Under the pieces are notes generated by a model. That model was not told where the DNA came from. It was given only the letters and a program-made list of their open reading frames with translations, and ran no database searches. This document shows, piece by piece, positions 46,319 to 53,619 of a DNA stretch of 64,000 nt. Every line of letters starts with the position of its first letter. Positions within the stretch are counted from its first letter, which is position 1. The DNA is from Streptomyces sp. NBC_01268. GTDB lineage: Bacteria > Actinomycetota > Actinomycetes > Streptomycetales > Streptomycetaceae. The DNA is taken from assembly GCF_036240795.1 (NCBI RefSeq), contig NZ_CP108454.1, positions 6,446,001 to 6,510,000 on the forward strand. Reading direction: 5' to 3'. A program made the position numbers and the translations under genes.

Positions 46319-47242
46319 GTGACCCGACACGCGAGTGCGGCACAGCGCCACCGGGCCGTGCGGGAGGTGCTCGCCGGGCGGCCCGTCGCCGAGGTCGCGC
46401 GACGCCACGGCGTCTCGCGCCAGACGCTGTACGCCTGGCGGAAGCGGTACGCGGCGCACGGCGAGGGCGGTCTCGCGGACCGCTCGCGGCGCCCGCACGA
46501 GAGCCCGGCGCGGATCCCGCCCGCCGTGGAGGCGCTGATCTGTTCGCTGCGCGAACGGCACCCGGGCTGGGGCGCCGGCCGGCTCCGCGCGGCCCTCGAC
46601 CGGCTGGGGGTGCCCGACGCCCCCTCGCGGACCACGATCCACCGGGTGCTGATCCGCAACCGGCTCCTCGTCCGCCCGGACCCGGCCGCCGGGGAGGAGC
46701 TCGGCGGCCTGATCGCGGCCGCCCGCGAGGCCCTGCGGAGACTCGGCGCGGCCCTGGACGGGCTGGAGGCGGAGGCGGAGGCGGAGGCGGCCGGGGGGCC
46801 GGGTGCGCCGGGGGCAGGGGTGCGCGACGGGCTGGGCGACGGGGCAGGGGCCGGCTCCAGGGGGAGGCGCGGAGCGGGGCCGTCCGGAGTGGGGCCGTCC
46901 GAAGCGGGGCCGTCCGGACCTGCCGCCGCGAGCGGCGCCGAGCCGACCGAACGGGCCTCCATGGGGCCCACCGCGGCCTCCGACGGGCACGTCGGCGAGC
47001 ACACCGACGGGCACGTCGGCGGGCACGTCGGCGGGCACGTCGGCGGGCTCACCGCGGGGCCCGCCGACGGCCCCTGCGGGACCTGCGCGGTCTGCACCCC
47101 GCCCGTCCGTCTGTTCGAACAGGCGTCGGCGCCGCCCGCGTCAACCATCTCCCGGTACGGCACCCTCATCCCCACCCCGCGCGAAGTCGGCCGCAGGGCA
47201 GGCCCGTTGACCGAAACCGCGCGGTGCGGGTCCGAAGGGTGA
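46319..47242 (+). CDS. Helix-turn-helix protein derived from an IS481/IS3-type transposase N-terminus
   Basis: A 307-residue protein. Residues 1-130 carry two HTH units as in IS481-family transposases: EVARRHGVSRQTLYAWRKRY and then RHPGWGAGRLRAAL with PSRTTIHRVLIRN. The catalytic integrase (DDE) domain that should follow is absent. It is replaced by low-complexity sequence (EAEAEAEA, Gly/Pro/Ser-rich, HVGG repeats) and a CGTCAVC segment near the C-terminus. It may be a domesticated regulator of the neighbouring peptide operon or a decayed element. The GTG at 46319 has a GGGGGGAGG site. Confidence 0.65.
   Translation: MTRHASAAQRHRAVREVLAGRPVAEVARRHGVSRQTLYAWRKRYAAHGEGGLADRSRRPHESPARIPPAVEALICSLRERHPGWGAGRLRAALDRLGVPDAPSRTTIHRVLIRNRLLVRPDPAAGEELGGLIAAAREALRRLGAALDGLEAEAEAEAAGGPGAPGAGVRDGLGDGAGAGSRGRRGAGPSGVGPSEAGPSGPAAASGAEPTERASMGPTAASDGHVGEHTDGHVGGHVGGHVGGLTAGPADGPCGTCAVCTPPVRLFEQASAPPASTISRYGTLIPTPREVGRRAGPLTETARCGSEG
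46765..46788 (+). repeat. GGAGGC hexamer repeat, four copies
   Basis: Four contiguous GGAGGC units inside the HTH gene encode alternating Glu-Ala. Confidence 0.75.
46874..46918 (+). repeat. 15-bp tandem repeat, three copies
   Basis: GCGGGGCCGTCCGGA and two near-copies in a row, encoding a GPSG(V/A)-like pentapeptide repeat in the HTH protein. Confidence 0.75.
46985..47044 (+). repeat. 12-bp repeat GGGCACGTCGGC, one plus three contiguous copies
   Basis: Units at 46985, 47009, 47021 and 47033 encode the HVGG tetrapeptide repeats of the HTH protein. The last three are contiguous. Confidence 0.8.
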
Positions 47243-47272
47243 GACCCGGGGGGCGCGCCGCGCGGGCCGGTG

Positions 47273-47725
47273 TCAGTCCTCGGCCGGGGCCGGCTGGAGG
47301 AGGTCCCAGCGGTTGCCGTACAGGTCCTCGAAGACGGCGACCGAGCCGTACGGCTCGTGCCGGGGGGCTTCGAGGAAGCGGACCCCGGCGGCGGTCATCC
47401 GGGCGTGGTCGCGGGCGAAGTCGTCGGTGTGCAGGAAGAAGCCGACCCGCCCGCCGGTCTGGGCGCCGACGGCCGTCGCCTGCGTCGCGTCCTTCGCGCG
47501 GGCCAGCAGCAGGCCGGTGCCGTGCGCGCCGCGCGGGCGGACGACGACCCAGCGGGTGCCGTCGCCGCGGTCGGTGTCCTCGACGAGGTCGAAGCCGAGG
47601 GCGCGGGTGTAGAAGTCCACGGCCTCGTCGTAGTCGCGGACGACGAGGGTGACCAGCGCGAGGGTGGGCAGCAGGGGCGCGGAGGGGCCCGTGGGTGAGG
47701 AGGACGGGTCGGTCAGGTCGGTCAT
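47273..47725 (-). CDS. VOC/glyoxalase superfamily protein
   Basis: A 150-residue protein with the glyoxalase/bleomycin-resistance fold. It opens with TLVVRDYDEAVDFYTRALGF, has VVVRPRGAHGTGLLL in the middle, and ends FEDLYGNRWDLLQP with the C-terminal metal-side motif. It may bind a metal and act as an isomerase, dioxygenase or resistance protein; the substrate is unknown. No ribosome site is visible but TACCTT lies six bases before the ATG, suggesting a leaderless message. Confidence 0.87.
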   Translation of the reverse strand: MTDLTDPSSSPTGPSAPLLPTLALVTLVVRDYDEAVDFYTRALGFDLVEDTDRGDGTRWVVVRPRGAHGTGLLLARAKDATQATAVGAQTGGRVGFFLHTDDFARDHARMTAAGVRFLEAPRHEPYGSVAVFEDLYGNRWDLLQPAPAED

Positions 47726-47731
47726 GAGGGC

Positions 47732-47737
47732 AAGGTA
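47732..47737 (-). promoter_or_regulatory. Leaderless-type -10 element of the VOC gene
   Basis: TACCTT, six bases, then the ATG at 47725 on the minus strand. Confidence 0.5.
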
Positions 47738-47789
47738 ATACGTATGACGCGGGGGTCGCCAACGGACGCGCGGTGCGACAATGCCCCGC

Positions 47790-48416
47790 ATGGACGTGAC
47801 CGGACTGGAACGGCTCGCCGAGCGCGCGCGCTCGCTCGCCGACGGCGGCGGGCGCCGGGTGCTCGGCATCGCCGGGCCGCCCGGCGCCGGCAAGTCGACC
47901 CTCGCCGCCCGGCTGGCCGCCCTGCTCGACGGACTGGCCGTCCTCGTCCCCATGGACGGCTTCCACCTGGCCCAGGCCGAACTGGAACGACTCGGACGGG
48001 CCGGCCGCAAGGGAGCCCCGGACACCTTCGACGCCGCCGGATACGCGGCCCTGCTCCGCCGCCTGCGCGCCGCCGAACCCGGCGCCACCGTCTACGCCCC
48101 CGCCTTCGACCGCTCCCTGGAGGAGCCCGTCGCCGGATCGATCGCCGTGCCGCCCGAGCTCCCACTGGTGATCACCGAGGGGAACTACCTGCTGCACGAC
48201 GAGGGCCCCTGGGCCGCCGTGCTCCCCCTGCTCGACGAGGCCTGGTACCTCGACCTCGACGCCGGCCGGAGGGTGCCCCGGCTCGTCGCCCGTCACGTCC
48301 GCTTCGGCAAGGACGAGGAGCACGCCCGCCGGTGGGTGGCCGACTCCGACGAGGCCAACGCCCGCCTCGTGGAACGAGGGAGAGACCGCGCCCACCTCGT
48401 CGTGCCCGGCGACTGA
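47790..48416 (+). CDS. Nucleoside/nucleotide kinase family protein
   Basis: A 208-residue P-loop kinase resembling uridine kinase, pantothenate kinase and YggC-like proteins. Walker A is GPPGAGKST, followed by VLVPMDGFHLAQAEL, the acidic substrate motif; later VITEGNYLL is Walker B-like and RHVRFGKDEEHARRWV is the lid with basic residues. The phosphorylated substrate is probably a sugar, nucleoside or pantothenate-like molecule. The ATG at 47790 is preferred over 47781 because GACAAT (47777-47782) lies seven bases before it; neither start has a Shine-Dalgarno site. Confidence 0.85.
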   Translation: MDVTGLERLAERARSLADGGGRRVLGIAGPPGAGKSTLAARLAALLDGLAVLVPMDGFHLAQAELERLGRAGRKGAPDTFDAAGYAALLRRLRAAEPGATVYAPAFDRSLEEPVAGSIAVPPELPLVITEGNYLLHDEGPWAAVLPLLDEAWYLDLDAGRRVPRLVARHVRFGKDEEHARRWVADSDEANARLVERGRDRAHLVVPGD

Positions 48417-48443
48417 CCCCCGCGCGGGACCCGGCCGTGCCGG

Positions 48444-48449
48444 TACGGT
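48444..48449 (+). promoter_or_regulatory. Leaderless -10 element of the isochorismatase-like gene
   Basis: TACGGT, six bases (GGGCCC), then the ATG at 48456. It is one of the clearest examples in the window. Confidence 0.6.
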
Positions 48450-48455
48450 GGGCCC

Positions 48456-49010
48456 ATGACCCACGCGCCGGCGCTCCTCGTCATCGACATGCAGAACGCC
48501 CTCGCGGAGATCGCCCACCGCGCCCCCGAGACCATCGCCGTGATCGCCGGGCTGCGCGCCCGGGCCCGCGCCGCCGGGGTCCCCGTCGTCACCGTCCAGC
48601 ACCACGGCCCGCCCGGCGGCGAGCTCGCGCCCGGCACCGACGGCTGGCGGATCGTCCCCGAACTCGCCCCGCGGGACGGCGAGTCCGTCATCGCCAAGAC
48701 CGGCGCCGACAGCTTCGTCGACACCCGCCTCGACGCCACCCTCGCCGCGCTCGGCGTCACCGAGCTCCTCGTCACCGGCTTCGCCACCGAGATCTGCGTC
48801 GACACCACGGCCCGCCAGGCCCTCAGCCGCCGCTACGACCTCGTCCTCGTGGCCGACGGGCACACCACCTCGGTGCGCGGCGCCGAGGGCCCCTACGCCG
48901 AGCCCGACCGGTCCGTCGCCCACCACAACGAGATCTTCCGCCACCTCGACTTCCCCGGCCGCAGCATCCGCGTCCTGCCCGCCGCCGAGGTCGACTTCGG
49001 CGCTCCCTAG
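48456..49010 (+). CDS. Isochorismatase-like cysteine hydrolase
   Basis: A 184-residue cytoplasmic hydrolase. The catalytic triad is D11 (LLVIDMQNAL), the lysine in VIAKTGADSF and the cysteine in FATEICVDTTARQA, with the family cis-peptide region before it. Members act on nicotinamide, N-carbamoyl compounds, isochorismate or similar; which applies here is not clear. Its stop overlaps that of the convergent amidotransferase-like gene. Confidence 0.9.
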   Translation: MTHAPALLVIDMQNALAEIAHRAPETIAVIAGLRARARAAGVPVVTVQHHGPPGGELAPGTDGWRIVPELAPRDGESVIAKTGADSFVDTRLDATLAALGVTELLVTGFATEICVDTTARQALSRRYDLVLVADGHTTSVRGAEGPYAEPDRSVAHHNEIFRHLDFPGRSIRVLPAAEVDFGAP

Positions 49011-49771
49011 CGCGCCGCGCGCTCCACGGCCGCCCGCGCCAGCGCCCGCACCACCGGGTGCGGCCGGCTGCCGTCGCCCGCGAGCTCGGGCTGGAACAGC
49101 GTCGCCAGGAAGAAGGGGTGACCGGGCAGTTCCGCGATCCGGATCTGGCCCTCGTCGTCCGCGCCGGTGAACCGCATCCCGTGCCGCTCCAGGGTGTCCA
49201 GGTGGCGCCCGTCGGGACCGTACGCGCAGTGGTAGCGCTCGGTGGTCCGCTCCGTGCCGAACACCGCCTCCGCGAGGGAGCCGGGGGTCACCCGTACCGC
49301 GCCCTCGTGACCGACGAGGGAGCAGGCGAGCGGGGCGAGCAGCAGGTCCTCCGGGTCCGCCTCCGGGTCGTTCTCGGCGTGCGCGGCCCGTTCGAGCCCG
49401 CACACGTCGCGCGCGAACTCGACCAGCGCGTGCTGGAATCCGGCGCAGGTCCCCAGGAACGGGATCCCCTCCTCGCGCGCGGTACGGATCGCCGCGAGCG
49501 CCCCGGCCTCGCTCGCGTACGGACTGCCCGGCAACAGCCACACCGCGTCGAACCCGCTCACCGCGCCCGGCTCCTCCGCGTCGCCCGACGGGATCCAGTA
49601 GGCGTCGAGGACGAGCCCGTCCCGCTCGGCCAGCGCGTCGAGGAGCAGCGGGATGCGGACATGGGACTTCACGTGCGGGGAGCGGTCGCCGACGAGGGCG
49701 ACACGGGGGGTACGTGCGGTACGTGCGGTACGGGGGGACTGCGTGCTGCCGGAGGCGTCTGCGGTGTTCAT
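49007..49771 (-). CDS. Class I glutamine amidotransferase-like protein (CTP-synthase C-terminal type)
   Basis: A 254-residue protein resembling the glutaminase domain of CTP synthase. The nucleophile elbow is FLGTCAGFQHALVEFARDV, with WLLPGSPYASEAG before it and the acidic end FQPELAG. Orphan domains of this kind are known and their partners are unclear. The C-terminal stop overlaps the isochorismatase-like gene by four bases. The start is uncertain: ATGs at 49771 and 49780 and a GTG at 49834 are all in frame; 49771 begins nearest the conserved domain. Confidence 0.78.
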   Translation of the reverse strand: MNTADASGSTQSPRTARTARTPRVALVGDRSPHVKSHVRIPLLLDALAERDGLVLDAYWIPSGDAEEPGAVSGFDAVWLLPGSPYASEAGALAAIRTAREEGIPFLGTCAGFQHALVEFARDVCGLERAAHAENDPEADPEDLLLAPLACSLVGHEGAVRVTPGSLAEAVFGTERTTERYHCAYGPDGRHLDTLERHGMRFTGADDEGQIRIAELPGHPFFLATLFQPELAGDGSRPHPVVRALARAAVERAAR

Positions 49772-49855
49772 GGGGACCATGCTCGGCGCCCGTTCCCGTT
49801 CACGTCCAACGATGATTCCTGGATCCTCCATCACGATCGCTTATCTCGTGGTCGG

Positions 49856-49861
49856 TAGGCT
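49856..49861 (+). promoter_or_regulatory. Leaderless -10 element of the TPR gene
   Basis: TAGGCT, six bases, then the ATG at 49868. Confidence 0.6.
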
Positions 49862-49867
49862 GAGGCC

Positions 49868-50407
49868 ATGACCACCAGCAGCGAAACCGAGGACTGGCAG
49901 CGCCGCGTCGACGCCCTCTGGGCCGCGCTCGACACGTACGGGGATCCCGCCGCGTTCCGCGCCCGGATCGCCGAACTCGCCGACGAGCGCCCCGCCGACG
50001 ACCCCGCCGCCCTCTTCGAGCGCGGCGCCGCCCACGACTCCACCGGCCTTCCCGAGGAGGCCGTGCGCCTCTACCGCCGGGCCCTCGACGCCGGCCTCAC
50101 CGGACTGCGGCGGCGCCGCGCCGTCATCCAGCTCGCCAGCAGCCTGCGCAACCTCGGGCGCCCCGACCGGAGCGTCGAACTCCTCACCGAGGAGCGGGCG
50201 ATCCCCGCCGAGCGGCTCGACGCCGACGAGACCGCCCTGGCCGGTGCCGTCGACGCCTTCCTCGCCCTCGCCCTCGCCGACACCGGCCGCGACCGCGAGG
50301 CCGCCTCCCTCGCCCTCGGCGCCCTCGCCCCGCTGCTGCCGCGCTACAACCGCTCCCTCGCGCACTACGCCCGGGCCCTGCTGGGCACCGAGCCCGACGC
50401 GTCCTGA
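49868..50407 (+). CDS. Tetratricopeptide repeat protein
   Basis: A 179-residue all-helical protein. Repeats such as PAALFERGAAHDSTGLPEEA, RRRRAVIQLASSLRNLGRPD and VDAFLALALADTGRDREAAS have the TPR spacing of small and large residues. It probably mediates protein contacts. It precedes a LysR gene by 19 bases on the same strand, so the two may be co-transcribed. Confidence 0.85.
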   Translation: MTTSSETEDWQRRVDALWAALDTYGDPAAFRARIAELADERPADDPAALFERGAAHDSTGLPEEAVRLYRRALDAGLTGLRRRRAVIQLASSLRNLGRPDRSVELLTEERAIPAERLDADETALAGAVDAFLALALADTGRDREAASLALGALAPLLPRYNRSLAHYARALLGTEPDAS

Positions 50408-50426
50408 CCGGCCCGCGACCCGCCCC

Positions 50427-51317
50427 ATGGACCCGCACCTCCTCCGCACCTACCTCACCGTCGCCCGGCTCGCCTCCTTCTCGGAGGCGGCGCGGACGCT
50501 CGGCTACACCCAGTCCGCCGTCTCCCAGCACATCGCCGCGCTCGAAACGGACCTCGGGCTCCCGCTGCTCACCCGCAGGCCCGTCGGGCCGACGCCGGCC
50601 GGTGAACGGCTCCTGGAGCACGCGGGTTCGCTGCTGCTGCGACTCGACGCGGCACGGGCCGACCTCGCGCGGTTCGCCGCCCTGCCCCGCGAGACGCTCA
50701 CCCTCGTCGCCGCCCCGCTGGCCCTGGCGCCACGCACCCTCGCCGCGCTGCCCGCCACCGGGGTCACCCTGCGGACGCTGCCCCGCGACGAGGTGCCGGC
50801 CGCCGTCGCCACCGGAGCCGCCGACCTCGGGCTCGTCGACGGCATCGCCGCTCCCAGCGATCCGCTGCGGCTCCCCGACGTCGCCCCGTTCACCGCCCGG
50901 CGGGTCGCCGAGGAGCCGCTCGCCGTCGTCCTGCCCGCCGGCCACCCGCTCGCCGGACGCCCGGGGCTGCGGCTCGCCGATCTGGTCGACGCCCGCTGGC
51001 TCGACGCCCCCGAGGCCGCCTTCCCGCTCGACCGGCTGCGCGCCGCGCACGCCGGGCCCGCGGGCCACGGCTTCCGCCCGGCCCTGCGCTACGAGGGCAC
51101 CGACGCCCGGACCGTCGCCGCGCTGGCCGCCGCCGGCCACGGCCTGGCCCTGCTGCCCTCCTCGACCGCCGCCGGGATCCCGGGGGCCGCCGTCGTCCCG
51201 CTCACCGCGCCCCGCCTGGTCCACCGCACCGAACTGCTGCGTCCGAACGGCGAACCGAGCGGCCTCGCCGCCGAGTTGATCGCCCGACTCGACGCCCCGC
51301 CCGCGCCCGGTCGCTAG
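50427..51317 (+). CDS. LysR family transcriptional regulator
   Basis: A 296-residue regulator. The N-terminal winged helix is SFSEAARTLGYTQSAVSQHI with LETDLGLPLLTRRP, followed by a linker helix and a type-2 periplasmic-binding-like effector domain (LTLVAAPLALA onward). The LysR target usually lies divergent to the gene, but here the upstream neighbour is on the same strand, so no target is evident. No clear ribosome site; it is probably coupled to the TPR gene. Confidence 0.9.
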   Translation: MDPHLLRTYLTVARLASFSEAARTLGYTQSAVSQHIAALETDLGLPLLTRRPVGPTPAGERLLEHAGSLLLRLDAARADLARFAALPRETLTLVAAPLALAPRTLAALPATGVTLRTLPRDEVPAAVATGAADLGLVDGIAAPSDPLRLPDVAPFTARRVAEEPLAVVLPAGHPLAGRPGLRLADLVDARWLDAPEAAFPLDRLRAAHAGPAGHGFRPALRYEGTDARTVAALAAAGHGLALLPSSTAAGIPGAAVVPLTAPRLVHRTELLRPNGEPSGLAAELIARLDAPPAPGR

Positions 51318-51368
51318 TCTGACCCGAACGGAACGGACGGAACGAACGACGGCGAGAGGCGGGCGGAC

Positions 51369-52319
51369 GTGGGGTGGTTCCGGCGAGGGCCCAGGCGGGA
51401 CGGCGAGGACGCTCCCAGGGACCCGCAGTTCGCGTACTTCTCCGAGCGCGAGGCCGCCCTCTTCCGCGGCCGGGTCCGCGAGGCCTTCGCCGAACTCGGA
51501 CTCGAAGTGACCGTGTACGCCGACGCCGTCATCGACGACTCCGGGCGCCGCTTCGGTCTCGGCACCCTCGCGGCCGTCTGCCACCAGGACCCCCGCGGCA
51601 CCCCCGTCTGGCCCGAGCTGGTCCGCCGCCACGTCCGGCTCTGGGTGCGCGCCCTCGACGGCCCCTCCGCCCTCGACACCCTGCCGCCCGAGCAGATCCG
51701 CGCCCAGCTCTACCCCCGGGTGGTCAGCGGCGAGGGCATCGACCCCGGCACCTTCGGCTACGCCCGCACGGTCGCCCCCGGCCTGTACGAGGTGCTCGCC
51801 CTCGACCTGCCGGAGAGCGTCATGACGCTCACCGACGACGCCCTCGAACGCCTCGGCGACCCCGCGCGGCTGCGCGAACGGGCCCTGCACAACCTGCGCG
51901 ACCTGCCCGTGGAGGGCCACGAGACCGTCAAGGACGCCGACGGCATGCGCTTCGAGGTCATCCTCGGCGACTCCTTCTACACCGCCAGCCGCGTCCTCGA
52001 CCTCGACGCCGTCGTCCGCCGGGTCACCGGCCGGCCGCTCGGCGCGGACGGCGCGCTCGTCGCCCTGCCCTTCCGGCACCAGCTCGCCTTCCACCCCATC
52101 CGCGACACCAGCATCGTGCCCGCCCTCGGCGCGATGGCCTCCTTCGCCGCCTCCGGCTACGAGGACACGCCGGGCGCCATCAGCCCGTACGTCTTCTGGT
52201 GGCGGGGCGGGACGCTCACCCAGCTCAGCGAGCACGCCGAGGAGGACGGGCAGCTGCGGATCGTCGTCGGCGACGACTTCCAGGCCCTCCTGGAGCGGCT
52301 CATCGTCCAGGGCCCCTGA
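51369..52319 (+). CDS. Conserved protein of unknown function (DUF1444/YtpQ-like)
   Basis: A 316-residue soluble protein. It opens MGWFRRGP, then FAYFSEREAALFRGRVREAF and a long mixed region with LWVRALDGPSALDTLPPEQI, SVMTLTDDALERLG and IRIVVGDDFQALLERL-like ending. The pattern recalls DUF1444 proteins but I am not certain. The start is a GTG with GAGAGGCGGGCGG before it. Its neighbours give no functional clue. Confidence 0.65.
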   Translation: MGWFRRGPRRDGEDAPRDPQFAYFSEREAALFRGRVREAFAELGLEVTVYADAVIDDSGRRFGLGTLAAVCHQDPRGTPVWPELVRRHVRLWVRALDGPSALDTLPPEQIRAQLYPRVVSGEGIDPGTFGYARTVAPGLYEVLALDLPESVMTLTDDALERLGDPARLRERALHNLRDLPVEGHETVKDADGMRFEVILGDSFYTASRVLDLDAVVRRVTGRPLGADGALVALPFRHQLAFHPIRDTSIVPALGAMASFAASGYEDTPGAISPYVFWWRGGTLTQLSEHAEEDGQLRIVVGDDFQALLERLIVQGP

Positions 52320-52444
52320 CCGGCTGCCCGCCCGCTCCCGGACAGCCGCCCCGCCCGGCCCCCTCGGCCCGGCGGGCCCGGCCGACCGGTCGCGTCCACC
52401 GCCCGCGCGGGGCAGGATGCTGTACGTCGAGGAGGAGACCACCC

Positions 52445-53578
52445 ATGCCCGAGAGCACCGCACCCACCCCCTTCACCGCCGACGACTACCGGGCCAGGAT
52501 GGCCCGCGCCGCCGACTCCGCAGCCGAGGCGGGACTCGCCGGCGTGCTCGTCGCCCCCGGCCCCGACCTGGTCTATCTGACCGGGTACCAGCCGACCGCG
52601 ATCACCGAACGCCTCACCGTCCTCGTCATCGCCCCCGGCCAGGACCCCGTGCTCGTCGTCCCCACCCTGGAGGCCCCGGACGCCGAGAAGGCCGTCGGCG
52701 CCCCGGCGCTCACCCTGCGCGACTGGACCGACGGCAAGGACCCGTACGCCGTCACCGCGCCCCTGCTCGACGTCGCCGGCCGCTTCGGCGTCAGCGACAA
52801 CGCCTGGGCCATGCACCTGCTCGGCCTCCAGCAGGCCCTGCCCACCACCTCGTACGTCTCCCTCACCGAGGCCCTGCCGATGCTGCGGGCCGTCAAGGAC
52901 GGGCACGAGCTGGCCAGGATCGCCGCCGCCGGGGCCGCCGCGGACCAGGCGTACGGCGAGATCCTCCAGGTCCGCTTCGCCGGCCGCAAGGAGACCGAGG
53001 TGGCCGCCGACCTGGCCCGGCTTCTCATGGAGTCCGGCCACTCCCAGGTCGACTTCACCGTCGTCGGCTCCGGCCCCAACGGCGCCAACCCGCACCACGA
53101 GGCCGGCGACCGGACCATCGAACGCGGCGACATGGTCGTCCTCGACTTCGGCGGCCTCAAGCACGGCTACGGCTCCGACACGACCCGCACCGTGCACGTC
53201 GGCGAACCCACCGACGAGGAGCGGCGCGTCCACGACCTCGTACGGGAGGCGCAGCAGGCCGGGTTCGAGGCGGTGCGCTCCGGGATCGCCTGCCAGGACG
53301 TGGACCGGGCCGCCCGCAAGGTGATCGCGGACGCCGGGTACGGCGAGTACTTCATCCACCGCACCGGCCACGGCATCGGCGTCACCACCCACGAACCGCC
53401 GTACATGATCGAGGGCGAGGAGCGGCCGGTCGTCCCCGGCATGTGCTTCTCCATCGAACCGGGCGTCTACCTGCCGGGCCGCTTCGGCGTCCGCATCGAG
53501 GACATCGTGACCCTGACGGAGGACGGCACCGGCCGCCGCTTCAACAACACGCCGCGGGAGATGGCGATCGTCGAGTGA
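52445..53578 (+). CDS. M24 family Xaa-Pro peptidase
   Basis: A 377-residue cytoplasmic metallopeptidase. The N-terminal creatinase-like domain (LVYLTGYQPTA) precedes the pita-bread catalytic domain with metal ligands in MVVLDFGGLKHGYGSDTTRT, FIHRTGHGIGVTTHE, CFSIEPGVY and GVRIEDIV. It should remove an N-terminal residue before proline. GAGGAGGAG before the ATG is a strong ribosome site. A small hairpin follows its stop. Confidence 0.93.
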   Translation: MPESTAPTPFTADDYRARMARAADSAAEAGLAGVLVAPGPDLVYLTGYQPTAITERLTVLVIAPGQDPVLVVPTLEAPDAEKAVGAPALTLRDWTDGKDPYAVTAPLLDVAGRFGVSDNAWAMHLLGLQQALPTTSYVSLTEALPMLRAVKDGHELARIAAAGAAADQAYGEILQVRFAGRKETEVAADLARLLMESGHSQVDFTVVGSGPNGANPHHEAGDRTIERGDMVVLDFGGLKHGYGSDTTRTVHVGEPTDEERRVHDLVREAQQAGFEAVRSGIACQDVDRAARKVIADAGYGEYFIHRTGHGIGVTTHEPPYMIEGEERPVVPGMCFSIEPGVYLPGRFGVRIEDIVTLTEDGTGRRFNNTPREMAIVE

Positions 53579-53581
53579 CAT

Positions 53582-53598
53582 CTGCTCGGTAAGAGCAG
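53582..53598. terminator. Hairpin between the M24 peptidase gene and treZ
   Basis: CTGCTC and GAGCAG form a 6-bp stem with a five-base loop between two convergent genes. Confidence 0.5.
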
Positions 53599-53619
53599 CG
53601 CTCGACCGCCGGGCGACCC

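Noticed and set aside
46319..47242. An intact IS481 insertion sequence
   Set aside because: No catalytic domain, no terminal inverted repeats seen, no target duplication seen.
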